DNA of 64,000 nt from a virus, in the IMG/VR virus record IMGVR_UViG_3300031688_000003, positions 55,272 through 119,271 of that record. One strand, written 5' to 3'. The notes below the pieces were generated by a model. That model was not told the origin of the DNA. It saw only the letters and a list, made by a program, of their open reading frames with translations, and did not search any database. Of the stretch, positions 34,501-40,522 are shown in pieces. How positions within the stretch are numbered: position 1 is the first letter of the stretch; every line of letters begins with the position of its first letter. Position numbers and translations under genes: made by a program.

Positions 34501-34896
34501 CAAGATCTTTATAATCAAGCTACTAATTCTGGAGCTTCTGTTAGTAATACTAACAAGTCTGTAAAGATAGATGGTACAAACATAAACAATGAACCTACAA
34601 TTATTGAACCTGAGTTTAATTACACTGTGGATAGTATGCCTAAAGAGATTTCTGATGCAGCTATAGCAAGTACTCAGTTACTAATGTCTCAGCTAAGTGT
34701 AGAACCAAGTAAGGAGTCTAGTAAGTCAGATGTAGAAATAGCAACTGTAAGAGATTGGTGGGCAGATATTAAAACAGATAAGTATGGAGCACAAAAATAT
34801 ACAAAGAGATCTGGTATTGATGGTATATTAAATGAATTTGATACCTTTGACGGCACAGCAGAAAGATTTATAGAAATAATAGAAAATTGTAAATAG
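19513..34896 (+). CDS. Giant virion RNA polymerase-type protein with zincin domain and GNAT insertion
   Basis: This 5127-residue protein carries the catalytic signature of a two-barrel DNA-dependent RNA polymerase: DFDID at residues 4004-4008 inside ISGADFDIDKLFMH, preceded by RIPSQDKHSAMS near 3964, matching the beta-prime pattern of R-P-x-x-x-x-H-S before the metal-binding aspartates. The usual G of DFDGD is I. Upstream, about 3300-3860 (TDAQMVGTVKSFRHLW, KQAEITAALVSSHG), should hold the other barrel. A zincin-like site HEAFH is at 2149-2153 with a candidate third ligand in EEYLADAF near 2215. Residues about 3172-3306 look like an acetyltransferase. The N-terminal 600 residues contain Ala/Gly-rich hydrophobic stretches that might cross a membrane. 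In crAss-like phages such a protein is packaged and transcribes early genes; that role is inferred here. No frame break occurs in over 15 kb. Confidence 0.82.
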   Translation: MAEIDETTQGNTNLPQDQNISNQMVQEESIPESNVPQVSDINFEDIADMIGSPTGNLASLQLRDPVFEGMLRQAAIPINSAPPMTGLHSSSNPLPGKATQHYNPYEDSTPPDMTTIEGKKKMMMQGMHQAMVNPRQQKAPGYRSDLEYGIRETNFDRYYAHNKYDELGFHPFRNNEQIYNANATLWDDHARAWKQTSRTYWTGFTSSYDAIGDWLSGDGYLSPDRDGAEAFVDAMRIGNSSKEGVGGAAIRFGLNSGYTFGIISNIMAEEIVLAGVTALSGTGAAPVAAARTAQNVGRLKTAWNAFGTAFKTGVGQSTRISAGAKLMKDMNKVENARHFFTAVGEGALNFVTPGTMQAIRTLNTSKGVVRGAQSIKNANAVFGGFYRDMRQINLAIAESKLESGIVYNQMIDGLYHDYVAQYGDTPPSEKIDEIRQKATAASSATMGFNAPLIYLSNKIVLGTLFQGMGGGLSRLASRYEGKGAARLFRNSTVKPAAAKATTDVAKKTMYDGGSTFIKRLKNLGVKGSAGSVGAFALRYTGANFAEGIQELSQEVIAKTAEDYYTGLFLDPASIQNMLLDASLKDAINAQISPQGFEVFMSGFLMGGLVQPVQQGLMVGLPSLYQMGKGHYGTKQDKAKYQQYKKTKEEFLSKSLENLNLIAEDPLKYFDPTKLNAVEQKQINERLLQSSYSSDMLSFMDDKDQSMFSQLDYLYKTGKSSEFKYLLEDYTKLSDAELLEGFPEYTKEIKSGKLRGKLEKAISKIDEFKKGWDMVKMSYPNPYDPSEFMEGSAEWNITALQSLAYDHSTKLLMYSQDTFKRALERSNSIFERLSGESVISKFNTNDISALLDLKSLKTEMELLKSEIELGATTSEQKELIETKTKRLELLQNYFDIITNPENFTKRSEDNIAISAKTDMEATEETGDDTMEIGGQRYKAARKVTSEVGTFDRRKINKLTPAFNAYINFLAEQKGEFIHGNDMTDVLKDIVDYKFLKGRSQTYFRAIENLNNPEAMGDTAQRIAERLKIIFDRNKEDVEVAVKKYVNDLEKNELINQFASQLIYPDADQVILFFQEGIIPTIFQSPSGQITAQDNTGKWEAIQNLIKAYQNRPGTETTVQPGDAVTEDEINNEDEFDRLANQAEQKVTEISESTNAVLVTKWKSYVQSRVGTSGKVLSWNDWQNTKEAKNIKAIRAELDVVYLSNLTLDQQQQKSFDKWLIENQRTPEVYRILDSKGGSISDYIITDSDTAQTDKLDAGDVLTESPTGINILKKLVSSQSGDDEFFYEVVDNNMNNLHQQYVNVDPSIMDTYATMGEALKAQDAIIKLLPSNSTFPFQGRDFHYKQILQDNNKELFTVITTPSLFNKGGKLYLRPLEFANDPKKSFEVTDVGNYSPLDATNFKASSKQDNLLKLRQSEPIRLYARRADNETAEDAEVRLTDRLKEIPQEQVRAFTLKVSRNAKWESFLNEEPTNRGKLGTEEFNNPRLRIGSEELTVAVMHGREILGYLQGPTGSIILDAYDNVINPLSLTEDQAEEYFQIYKTSSTQLRTAAEQLQIIKNNYASSILLNKKLRDLLGSDQEADIPIAKIKGLDLRISPGEMSFAAKGKGVTFSELHSSTVDGKNIWVVDNRSDGNGGIITNITDDEVYEKTDALVSAATDQSGYNPLNTKSRYVAAVRLNNGTFTFVELKAGELTSDEKSQLTLDILNEQDKTLAENIDKENDEVKDATVNFAFNEKLKNDFYVFGKTGEFIDIELTARGDVQVIYRNTKKAGKDGKALRVTYTVNENELKGVKESANPFKEFLTVINNKIKFKDSSIEVKSGLKLSSDNFRSSIPKEATIQDLASVVTNFNKGLRENIRIEAVIADSAQINNILNNVELPSFVKNSVKEQIENTDQVLLEAESEAPELTPEYMRRLFAEGYVNIDTNIIKAIARKLATNIELSAAERTIYANNKNTQVRDDINLLKLTYRSGVIEEGGSTDIDIEGNPVVVEKSPSRKIADQIKDLEEESGKLEDKIWEDTYYSIASDEQIKADPSVIKEGNIAANDAIENSEELKSIEAKIAELKKNLAPKVINERLGQEHIEQIDEFITWSQQNLPDFIQIQDIRDLSARLKENGKTAGMFTLELNTLGNNIEGNIYVGAQTPFKYHEAFHGVFRMLLSEEEIRKYISLAKTEKLAALRKEGKKLSQALNELRTSHSIYNKLSKTELEHRLYEEYLADAFDAFKMKPKGTKTSSEIKSLFTRIIEWIKAVFNRFSKNELTTLFENIDSAKYSISSVQSNRFTTATETGITSAAPKVIAIDSFENTYTDPFTGQEIVSLSNIYMPANDQRQLIATVSALYRSYVERGDLLTMSKRDVLNTAIADYTKLLNPRRTYYTSESNGISFRSIRKKLKTYYKALKTNRDVIAENVTNYLAIFDAKYQIEQDAFEEHIHNEDNNIRKVDQYGKDASQIGGAMSLSTELRTFIATTVLSEQDLFGNTETLEGIPIVTTVDFNFAYSGLLKALSDKTTDLELLRALALFSSSNKNTAAVANNIFNEIGIIDPISLLDAEQLPEISNPNFLQKVIKGFNMFRVDYMFAHKDDDTGIVFLYAANKKDDAHSQIDHWSQHFDEVYPTLLTDDGKKKAVSLLNLFYSKLQNPKERSRNALDIESKDIAKKIYEQIGIQLNAETIKYSILSTKVVRKNWEEAIVSLGLSAGADPIVSEDIAELRNSISRGENIFLDNQTNIPENEAEEQSTPEVVEQSTGISSRLKKMANTNANFDETVGATVFRDPKGNLIYAHQMPTFHLVKIAEMSEANWASTKLEENKFFNRNYLLNNDKFLAHAKSGQLKVSRFIGSKEGRLTENEQGTLIENRGLNTNQKDGVSFGESTGAEFIADVLNSYVYNYNRNSQSVPLNPYDKNGKELFYITAPVDLKVLSDASTSDFVDLPIEKMIEQDESGDIKLTDHTLDALINNILQYEYDRVADELNAETTAKDVIEGFNTDIIKKGVQTGQRGKRFVRSRGFITSRKSKIKVLGGIKTPLMSEKTRADIAIGEQRIILRGGKALGKIGLDSGQESPISIDYKVEGETKFESFILKNKGLVSVDNINLDEYLTNLGEAKSTKPFAGKKKQNTAKLGDVTYYFQRGDDARFFNGTIQQYAYEFIPLGEANIEIGVEEVKTVSTQQTTEVKATAGTNYKIKKYDTGLESLLLSRGGKEIGHIDIDSSEKNIADEEVNAMYNANPERKTIVNIEINKAEQGKGLGKYLYKLAAKEYGTLRSDISISPEAFRVYESLVKEGYAKKITNIKQIEGNVGTFLIQDTAGQQTTESDVAYFESDTFVEETLINAAKEGLTFDQAVDRIGKDKLKGIIEERILTDFFDFRRLLTNTKATAKLSSELTEGLGMIVRPEKGKKGKAYHKVTNEGRKAMTLYNLKENDLDYNLAQIFMHGYVNARSFNDLLLGDHALLFENFTAETKRAKMQNASGPSAASAIVAPKLGINHTFMADNSISLFTYHDPKVQKRFSNGTIESTDAQMVGTVKSFRHLWFGVGKLSPAQSDLLDRIERGDVITAEDMWGDVKLGTEGYIKLNAIINSKKFVYGDGNVFAKMSFFMLSKGLTSYKNKFGEWVALPQMEELHNLRVKLEAAEKGTQKVSLAIPTSGSKMMKKNVITAKEMYGSKSILEIQEDYKDVNGSHRSITQGLNPKWMRLQVINPSNKLEGIDPRQMKQLATTEQTDNIEVVIGGVPISIKKIKEAYHKSVSDQVTLRYRNKRNLVFNLGTALDEIGKSVDINKVTVNLRSFLRYAISGLEASKSKTQMLEFFSFDEVGNPKFNLNNPITIDKFQELFLGYFSKGVLAGKQAEITAALVSSHGAKPMRKVLELDENGQPLRTQVIRMDEFKEMKTKPEIADKFIEIDNEPGKWVGLKVGDVILQKLQHNVYDPITKEYYSEFMMAAHHREVYKNLKPGDIIPIEIAEALGIRIPSQDKHSAMSLRLVDFLPVYYGSSAMFSDELIEISGADFDIDKLFMHIKEWYYAKGKFNEYGKSNTDKGRYAEYIRNVLSQVNKRGTAVSDAVTNWSTNDSAFLDEEETADLQDDLARQTASELKVNASLFKEAYSAKIISYVLEINDSITDEQVIKLYNKNEDLYGALQSLGLPVTLKEYKAYFEKNGEPYEAAINNDILDQRIALIGNEGIVKPKDGRQIGIGNEPADLEPLYEIRDYLKEEFPELADFANPEDIDPDNMLGLLETWNSIKTGEGGIGAAVRPNVVLNMLGENGIKVQSNIAAGRELNPQIRFNSTTFSEFATKYSIEGKGNDKAVRTQYLISSLITMMTDNAKERLADVLSINKNSLAVVTTLSSLGVPIKTSMLLLKNPIIKLGYDLAINKVSPMDPGISSILKKRLTFLNNDYEISTVPVTDAILTGAIMNDWVNPTLPLTSGFGTDMTGQTPEGYTDEEASLEYSVIKQFVNARRLTDYTGKLGSLVDLLAGFGRSTQDIDKAANDFKELGVGLSDSEFKKLKDKDGVAIPIDVRPIFEGNDFRATYYNIFKEFTEDLLPAVFITRTAEFVKMKEAVVANMISNNMLVDERRVNIIEKDVLSYLTMTSYKQFLLNSPDGAEKLGSLQNGLIYDDLGGENSVTIDNVITSVRNYFKAEGKENYFIEKFIYLDLASNDTNKAGINRAKANNWTQMSDSKVVDLQASFAEIYSEPALRTHAYDLMHYLLVKDGMQFKNNTFLSAIPGFMFDRVLNAISAGHTLLKSTTATDSSYNLVFGKSSEMLANDFVEGYLKSNQNGWLLPMVKSITTDEAQAAHINKEGNLIVNMFNGVKSFTEQKGTKVIKGKKYKFQREGKSIFVDQKSKQYKALAKNMGQLGGMGFKFENIKKGEKALELVLPLYVRNIYKDDFGTTYVKNFELQQTYREKRFSKSGDIMNMLDGEELVAKGYQAVYVPVELVGSNQVTPVSFALGEVPTYKSLRDKYKSDPMDGLINSLNLDQIEEDIKSFGNMDAAAMQDLYNQATNSGASVSNTNKSVKIDGTNINNEPTIIEPEFNYTVDSMPKEISDAAIASTQLLMSQLSVEPSKESSKSDVEIATVRDWWADIKTDKYGAQKYTKRSGIDGILNEFDTFDGTAERFIEIIENCK
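29014..29444 (+). other. GNAT acetyltransferase-like module inserted in the RNA polymerase protein
   Basis: Residues about 3172-3306 of the giant protein read as a small acetyltransferase: VNIEINKAEQGKGLGKYLYK matches the acetyl-CoA loop Q-x-x-G-x-G, followed by EAFRVYESLVKEGYAKK like the family's C-terminal helix and strand. The segment is bracketed by an exact 11-base direct repeat CAACAAACTAC (29014-29024 and 29434-29444), encoding QQTT on both sides. This suggests a domain inserted into, or duplicated within, a linker. The enzyme assignment is by motif only. Confidence 0.6.
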
Positions 34897-34898
34897 AT

Positions 34899-37800
34899 AT
34901 GGCAACTTGTTATAACAAAAATACTCCACAGTATAAAGCTTTAGAAAAGAAATTTAAAAGCTCATTAAAGATTGACGGTTACATTGATGCATATCAACGT
35001 ACTTCTAAATCAGATCAGATTCCTTCAGTAGCTAATGTTGAGACTATGCTAAAGAGAAGACAAACAATGTTATCTATAAAGAAAAGAGGATATAAGAAAT
35101 CTATATTATCAAATTTGAGCAGAATGAAATTAGTTAATAATCACTATGGTCAATACAAAGTTAATCATAGTAATCCAATTACAAGAACATATAGCCCTAC
35201 TATATTAAACAGAAACTATCAGACTATATTAAAAGTACTACAACATAATAGAATACCTATTGAAGCTGTAACTTTTAAGAACATATCTAACAATATAGTT
35301 TCTACTGAGCCAGGATACTTTGAATCATTTACAGTTGATATAAATGAAAACCTTCTTAAAAATTTAGATGAGTTAAAAGATACTATAGATACTAGTAAGA
35401 CTAATGTAATTAGCATAATCAATCAATTGAAATCTACATTCCCTAATGTACAAGTAGATATTGTTTCAAATAAAGAAGCAGAAGAATACTATAATCTATT
35501 ACCTGCTTCTAAGAGAGCTAAAGTACCTTTCAATTTAATTAACGCATATTACCAAGGTGGTGTAGTTAAGTTAATTGAAAACAAAGTAACTTCAGAGATT
35601 GCAGTAGAAGAAATGTTACATCCTTTTATATCTGCTATAAAGCAGGATAACAATAAGTTATATAAGAGTCTGTTAACTGAAGCAAAGAAGATGTTCCCTT
35701 TACTTAATCAAGAGATTGCTGACTCATATATTGTATCAAGAGGGTTTAGTCAAACAGATAGGGACTTAGAATTAGTAACCCAATCATTAGCATTACACTT
35801 TAAAAAAGAATATCAAGAAGCTCCTACAGAAAATTGGAAATCAAACATAGTAGATTTATTAAAATGGTTTTTAGATTTAGTTGGTAAGGTGTCTGACTAT
35901 ATTGTAGGTGATAAGTTAAGAATAACTGTAGATGTTTTAAAACCTACATCAAACCTAACAGATATTGCTAAGTTGCTAAACACAGATCAACTGCAGATAC
36001 TTTTAAATACAAAGGTTGATGAGCAAGTTAGATACTCATTGGATCCAGAATCTAAAAGAGTTGTAGATTACGTAAAGGGTAAGAGTAATGATGTTCAGAA
36101 AGCTATTATAGACAACTTCTTTAATATTGTTACAAATTTAGACTTTGAAGTAAATCAATTGACTACGGATAACGTTATACTGGAAAGAGATACACATACA
36201 TATGTAAACCTATCTGATTCAAGCATTACATATAAGTCATCAACTACAGCAATCAAAGGTCCACTTACTGATACAGAAGGTGCATATGAATTAAATAGAT
36301 TAATAGGTAATGATTTTGACACTATACTTGAAAGCATTACAATGAATATACCTCTTGAAGAAATGCCTAAGTTAGATGTATTAGCTGAGGATGTAGCCAA
36401 AAGAGCATATGAAGCTTTGCAAAATTATACATTTGGTATGGAAGCAGATGGTAGTGTATTAATACCACAGATAATAGTATCAGATAGAGAGAGTAAAATA
36501 GCAGGAATGATTGATCTATTACGTATTCATCCTGATGGAAGTCTTACAATTATAGATTTAAAGTCAAGTAAAAACTCAAGTGACTCTTTTGGTTATACTG
36601 ATATGGTCTATCCTGTTAGTGAAGGTAGTGTATTTTTTGATCCAAAAGATCCTGGTAAGAAAGTATTTACAACTAGCCAACAACATTCTATACAGACAAA
36701 TCTATATAGAAGAATGCTAGAAAACATGGGGTATACAGTAACCCCTGAGTCACAAACATTTCATGTACTAGTTGGTATAGAAGGTAAAGGTAAGAATCAA
36801 AAGTTCACAGGTGAGTTCAAACTAGATGGTACAAAGTTTCATCCAGCTACACAGAGTAAAACATATGTAGATCAGATAGTTCCTTATAGAGTTAATGAGT
36901 CTTCAGAAAAAGCTTTAGAAGGTGCTCTTGAGAGTGCAGGAATATTTTCACCAGCTGATATTATAAATGATCAACCACAAGAACAAGCTCCTCAAAGTGA
37001 CGCCCCTTCAAATGCTGCATATAGTTCAATGTTTGACGTTGTAAAAGAATTTAAGAAAAATGTTATAACAAGAAAATCTGCAATTGAAAAGTTAAAGAGT
37101 AGTACTTTATTTAATATGTCTCAAACAGAATACTTAGATGAACTACAACAAACTGTTTCTGCTATCAATGTATCAATGTTGAGAGGTACAGCAGATGTAG
37201 TGTTTACTGAGTTACTAAGAGATGGTATAAAAAAGATCAAGGATGTTACTGAATACTTAGGAACTAAAGAGAATTTTAAAAGTCCTGAGTATATCAAACA
37301 TGTACTATATTGGAAAAAGTTTGTTGAAACATACCGTGGATTAGTTGATATATCTAATGCTGATGGTTTAAACAAGACTCAATTACAATATAAAGAATTA
37401 TTACAGACAGGTCTTAATGCACTTGTAGGTGAAAAGCAAAATGATGCAGGAGATAAACTACCAGGTATACTTGATAGTGCTTTAGAAAATTATGTAGTTG
37501 CATGGTCTTTGGATAAAACTAATAGAGATGATATGACAGAGGATGATGTAAGAGCTATGTCTAAACATACTGAGGATATTGGCATGCTAGAACATTTAAC
37601 AGGAGATCTTGACACTTCTGCTGATATGTTATCAGCTCTTATGGCTAAAGAATTTAAGGCTACAAAACAAAAGATGCTTGATAAGGTTGAGGATATTAGT
37701 GATGATATAAGAAATTCTGCAAATAACTTAATGATGGAAACTTTAGGTAATAAAGTTGACTATAAGTTTATGCAAGTTTTTGATGAGGATGGGATATGGA

Positions 37801-40511
37801 CAGGGAGATATGTTAAGAAAATTGGTTATCAGTACTACAGTAAGTTAGATCAATTATCTAAAAATTTAAGTGATACTGACGGAACCCCGTTGAGATATAT
37901 AGAAAAAACAAACCTTGAAGATTATACAGCAAGTGATATAGAGCATAATCAGAAACTTGCTAAAGCAAAAGTAGAGTATTCAAAGTTTATGAATCCTGAA
38001 AAGACTAGTAAGCAAGGTTATTCAGACGGTGAATTTCATAAATTGACAGAGGAGTTTAAAACTGCTAGAAATAAAGTAATGGAGTATAGAAGATCTATAC
38101 AGCAGTGGGTTAGAAAAAATGGTATATCAGATTTAGAAGTAGAGAACTTTAAAGGTAAGTACTATGATACAATAGAGTACTACAAGAAAAGTAAAGATGC
38201 CTATGGTGATTTTACTGGTATGGTTAAGTTAGATACTATGACAGTAATCAAAAAAGACAATGTAGAGAAGAGAGAAATATCTGCATCAGGAGAAGAAATG
38301 AGAGATAGTAAGTATTTAAGTATTATGGATCCTCAGAATTCTTTACAGAGTGCAGAGAAACAATTTTACTTAATGTTTAGAAGAGTATATGAAGATGAGT
38401 TGTTACCTAAACTACCTAAAAATATTGGGTCAATGATGCTTGGTAGAAGTCCAGTTGTTAAGGATAGATTTCAAAAGGAGTTAGAAACTAAACCTGAATT
38501 TATCCAAGGTTTTTGGGCAAAGACTCAAACAGGATTCCAGAATTTCTTTAATACAACTACAAAACAAGAGATAGTTGCATTTGATGAATTTGGTAATTTT
38601 GTTGAAGATACATTGCCTATTTTTTATGTAGGTCAACCTAGAACAGAAGCTGAACTTGTAAAGATACAAGATGAAATAGCTAGCAAAGTAAAACTTAGAA
38701 GTACAGCAAAGACTGCTGAAGAATTACAAGAAATTGATTCTGCTCTAAGTCAACTGAGACTCAATAGAACAAGATTACAAGATCAACCTACTAGAAGTCA
38801 GATGAGTACAGACATGACTGATAATCTTTTAAGATTTGCGGGGATGGCACAAAATTATGAAAGTCTTGGAATAGTTGAAGATACTTTTAAAGCTATAATG
38901 ACTACTATGGCTAAAAGAAAATATGATCCAAAAGAGTATGGGGTATTTTCTAGAATAGGTAAGGGTGTTAATGCTAAATTAGAAAAGGTAGGTATAAGAG
39001 GTACAGGAAGTTCAAGGGGTGATGCCAAAATATTACAGAGAGCACGTAAGTATATGAGTATGACTTTCTATGATAATGAAAAGAGAAGTCTTGAATGGTA
39101 TGATAAACTGGCTGCCAAGATTGTATCTTTTTCATCATTAGGATATGTAGGTTTTAATGTCTTTGGTAATATTAATAACTTTGTGATGGGTAGAGTTAAT
39201 AATGGTATTGAGGCTGCAGGTGCATTATACTTTGATAGAGGTGCTTATGCTTTAGCTACATTAGAGTTTAATAAAAGAATGTCTACTGACATGTTTAATA
39301 AATGGGCTCATAATTATAATGGTGCATTTGGTAAAGGTAAATATAAGAAGTACATTCCTATTAGTAAATTTGAGGGAGCTGTTGATTGGTTTAGAATGTT
39401 AGATGATAAAACAGATATACGTGAAACTGTAAAGACTCCAGGTGTAGAAGGAAGAGCAATGAGAATAGTAGAGTCTGTAGGTTATTCTTTGAATGATGCT
39501 TTTGAATACAATGTACAAACTAAAACTGGTCTGGCCATTCTTTATACTCTTCAGGTAGACAATGGTAAAGCTGAAGGAGAGGGTGGTAGAGAGACTATGA
39601 GTTTGTATGATGCTATGCAATGGAATAATACCTCAGGTACTATGGACCTTAAAGATGGCTTTACTCATATCACACTTAAGAATGGTAAGAGAAAAGTTTT
39701 CAATGATGATGTTAGATATGAGATTAGAAATTATATACGTGAGGTAAATAAGCAAATCCATGGTAATTATGCTAGAGAAGATAGAATGGTTATACAAGCA
39801 CATACTATTGGACAACTTGCTGCACAATTTCATAAGTGGATTGCCCCAGCTATTAAGGCTAGGTTTAGAGCAGAGTACTTTGATGAAAACTTAGGATTTG
39901 TAGAAGGAAGATATAGGTCCATGTTGAATTTTTTAGCATACTCAACACGGAACCTAACTCAAATAGGAAAACTTCAAAGTAACTATAAAGCCTTTAATGG
40001 TAAAGATGGTTTAGTTAAATTAAAAAATGTACATAGAACACTTGGGGAACTAGCAATATTCATGACAGTAGTGTCATTAAATTCATTACTGAAAGATTGG
40101 GATGAAGATGATGATGACTCTAAAAAATCAGCTACTAGAAAAAGATTAGAGAATGCACTAATCTACCAAATGAATAGACTACAAAAAGAATTAGTACTTT
40201 ATTTACCTGTCTTTGGTGGAGCAGAACAAATGCAAATGCTTGATGGTCCAATATCTTCAACAAGATTAGTTGGAGAATTTAGTGGAGCATTTATGGAGAC
40301 ACTAGGTTGGATACCACATTTACCAGCTTATATGTCTAAAGAAGGACAAGAATTTGAAAACTGGAAAAAAGACTCTGGTCTATACTATACAAGAGGTACT
40401 AGAAAAGGAAAAGTAAAGCTTTCTAAAGAATGGGGTGATGTAATACCAGGTTGGTATACTATTAATAGATGGTTAGCATTTGATAATATTAAAAACTTTT
40501 ATGTCAAGTAG
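34899..40511 (+). CDS. Giant virion protein with PD-(D/E)XK nuclease-like domain and degenerate zincin
   Basis: This 1870-residue protein starts two bases after the RNA polymerase gene. Residues 230-330 resemble the zincin segment of that protein, but HEAFH is replaced by EEMLH (237-241), losing the first His. Residues about 450-640 look like a RecB/Cas4-type nuclease: GMIDLL (D539), then IIDLKSS (D553, K555), then a helix with QQHSIQTNLYRRM matching the family's Q-x-x-x-Y motif. Long charged helices fill the middle. A hydrophobic helix (ELAIFMTVVSLNSLL) near residue 1727 precedes an acidic patch DEDDDD. The pairing with the polymerase gene suggests they enter the host together; the nuclease could act on host DNA, phage DNA ends or in packaging, which the sequence does not settle. 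It is the last gene of the left plus-strand operon. Confidence 0.68.
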   Translation: MATCYNKNTPQYKALEKKFKSSLKIDGYIDAYQRTSKSDQIPSVANVETMLKRRQTMLSIKKRGYKKSILSNLSRMKLVNNHYGQYKVNHSNPITRTYSPTILNRNYQTILKVLQHNRIPIEAVTFKNISNNIVSTEPGYFESFTVDINENLLKNLDELKDTIDTSKTNVISIINQLKSTFPNVQVDIVSNKEAEEYYNLLPASKRAKVPFNLINAYYQGGVVKLIENKVTSEIAVEEMLHPFISAIKQDNNKLYKSLLTEAKKMFPLLNQEIADSYIVSRGFSQTDRDLELVTQSLALHFKKEYQEAPTENWKSNIVDLLKWFLDLVGKVSDYIVGDKLRITVDVLKPTSNLTDIAKLLNTDQLQILLNTKVDEQVRYSLDPESKRVVDYVKGKSNDVQKAIIDNFFNIVTNLDFEVNQLTTDNVILERDTHTYVNLSDSSITYKSSTTAIKGPLTDTEGAYELNRLIGNDFDTILESITMNIPLEEMPKLDVLAEDVAKRAYEALQNYTFGMEADGSVLIPQIIVSDRESKIAGMIDLLRIHPDGSLTIIDLKSSKNSSDSFGYTDMVYPVSEGSVFFDPKDPGKKVFTTSQQHSIQTNLYRRMLENMGYTVTPESQTFHVLVGIEGKGKNQKFTGEFKLDGTKFHPATQSKTYVDQIVPYRVNESSEKALEGALESAGIFSPADIINDQPQEQAPQSDAPSNAAYSSMFDVVKEFKKNVITRKSAIEKLKSSTLFNMSQTEYLDELQQTVSAINVSMLRGTADVVFTELLRDGIKKIKDVTEYLGTKENFKSPEYIKHVLYWKKFVETYRGLVDISNADGLNKTQLQYKELLQTGLNALVGEKQNDAGDKLPGILDSALENYVVAWSLDKTNRDDMTEDDVRAMSKHTEDIGMLEHLTGDLDTSADMLSALMAKEFKATKQKMLDKVEDISDDIRNSANNLMMETLGNKVDYKFMQVFDEDGIWTGRYVKKIGYQYYSKLDQLSKNLSDTDGTPLRYIEKTNLEDYTASDIEHNQKLAKAKVEYSKFMNPEKTSKQGYSDGEFHKLTEEFKTARNKVMEYRRSIQQWVRKNGISDLEVENFKGKYYDTIEYYKKSKDAYGDFTGMVKLDTMTVIKKDNVEKREISASGEEMRDSKYLSIMDPQNSLQSAEKQFYLMFRRVYEDELLPKLPKNIGSMMLGRSPVVKDRFQKELETKPEFIQGFWAKTQTGFQNFFNTTTKQEIVAFDEFGNFVEDTLPIFYVGQPRTEAELVKIQDEIASKVKLRSTAKTAEELQEIDSALSQLRLNRTRLQDQPTRSQMSTDMTDNLLRFAGMAQNYESLGIVEDTFKAIMTTMAKRKYDPKEYGVFSRIGKGVNAKLEKVGIRGTGSSRGDAKILQRARKYMSMTFYDNEKRSLEWYDKLAAKIVSFSSLGYVGFNVFGNINNFVMGRVNNGIEAAGALYFDRGAYALATLEFNKRMSTDMFNKWAHNYNGAFGKGKYKKYIPISKFEGAVDWFRMLDDKTDIRETVKTPGVEGRAMRIVESVGYSLNDAFEYNVQTKTGLAILYTLQVDNGKAEGEGGRETMSLYDAMQWNNTSGTMDLKDGFTHITLKNGKRKVFNDDVRYEIRNYIREVNKQIHGNYAREDRMVIQAHTIGQLAAQFHKWIAPAIKARFRAEYFDENLGFVEGRYRSMLNFLAYSTRNLTQIGKLQSNYKAFNGKDGLVKLKNVHRTLGELAIFMTVVSLNSLLKDWDEDDDDSKKSATRKRLENALIYQMNRLQKELVLYLPVFGGAEQMQMLDGPISSTRLVGEFSGAFMETLGWIPHLPAYMSKEGQEFENWKKDSGLYYTRGTRKGKVKLSKEWGDVIPGWYTINRWLAFDNIKNFYVK

Positions 40512-40522
40512 AACAGAAGGTG

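Noticed and set aside
19513-40511. Possible stop-codon reassignment, as in some crAss-like phages
   Set aside because: TAG, TAA and TGA all end genes here at sensible places (for example TAG at 19508 and 34894), and frames of 15 kb run without internal TAG, so the standard code explains everything.
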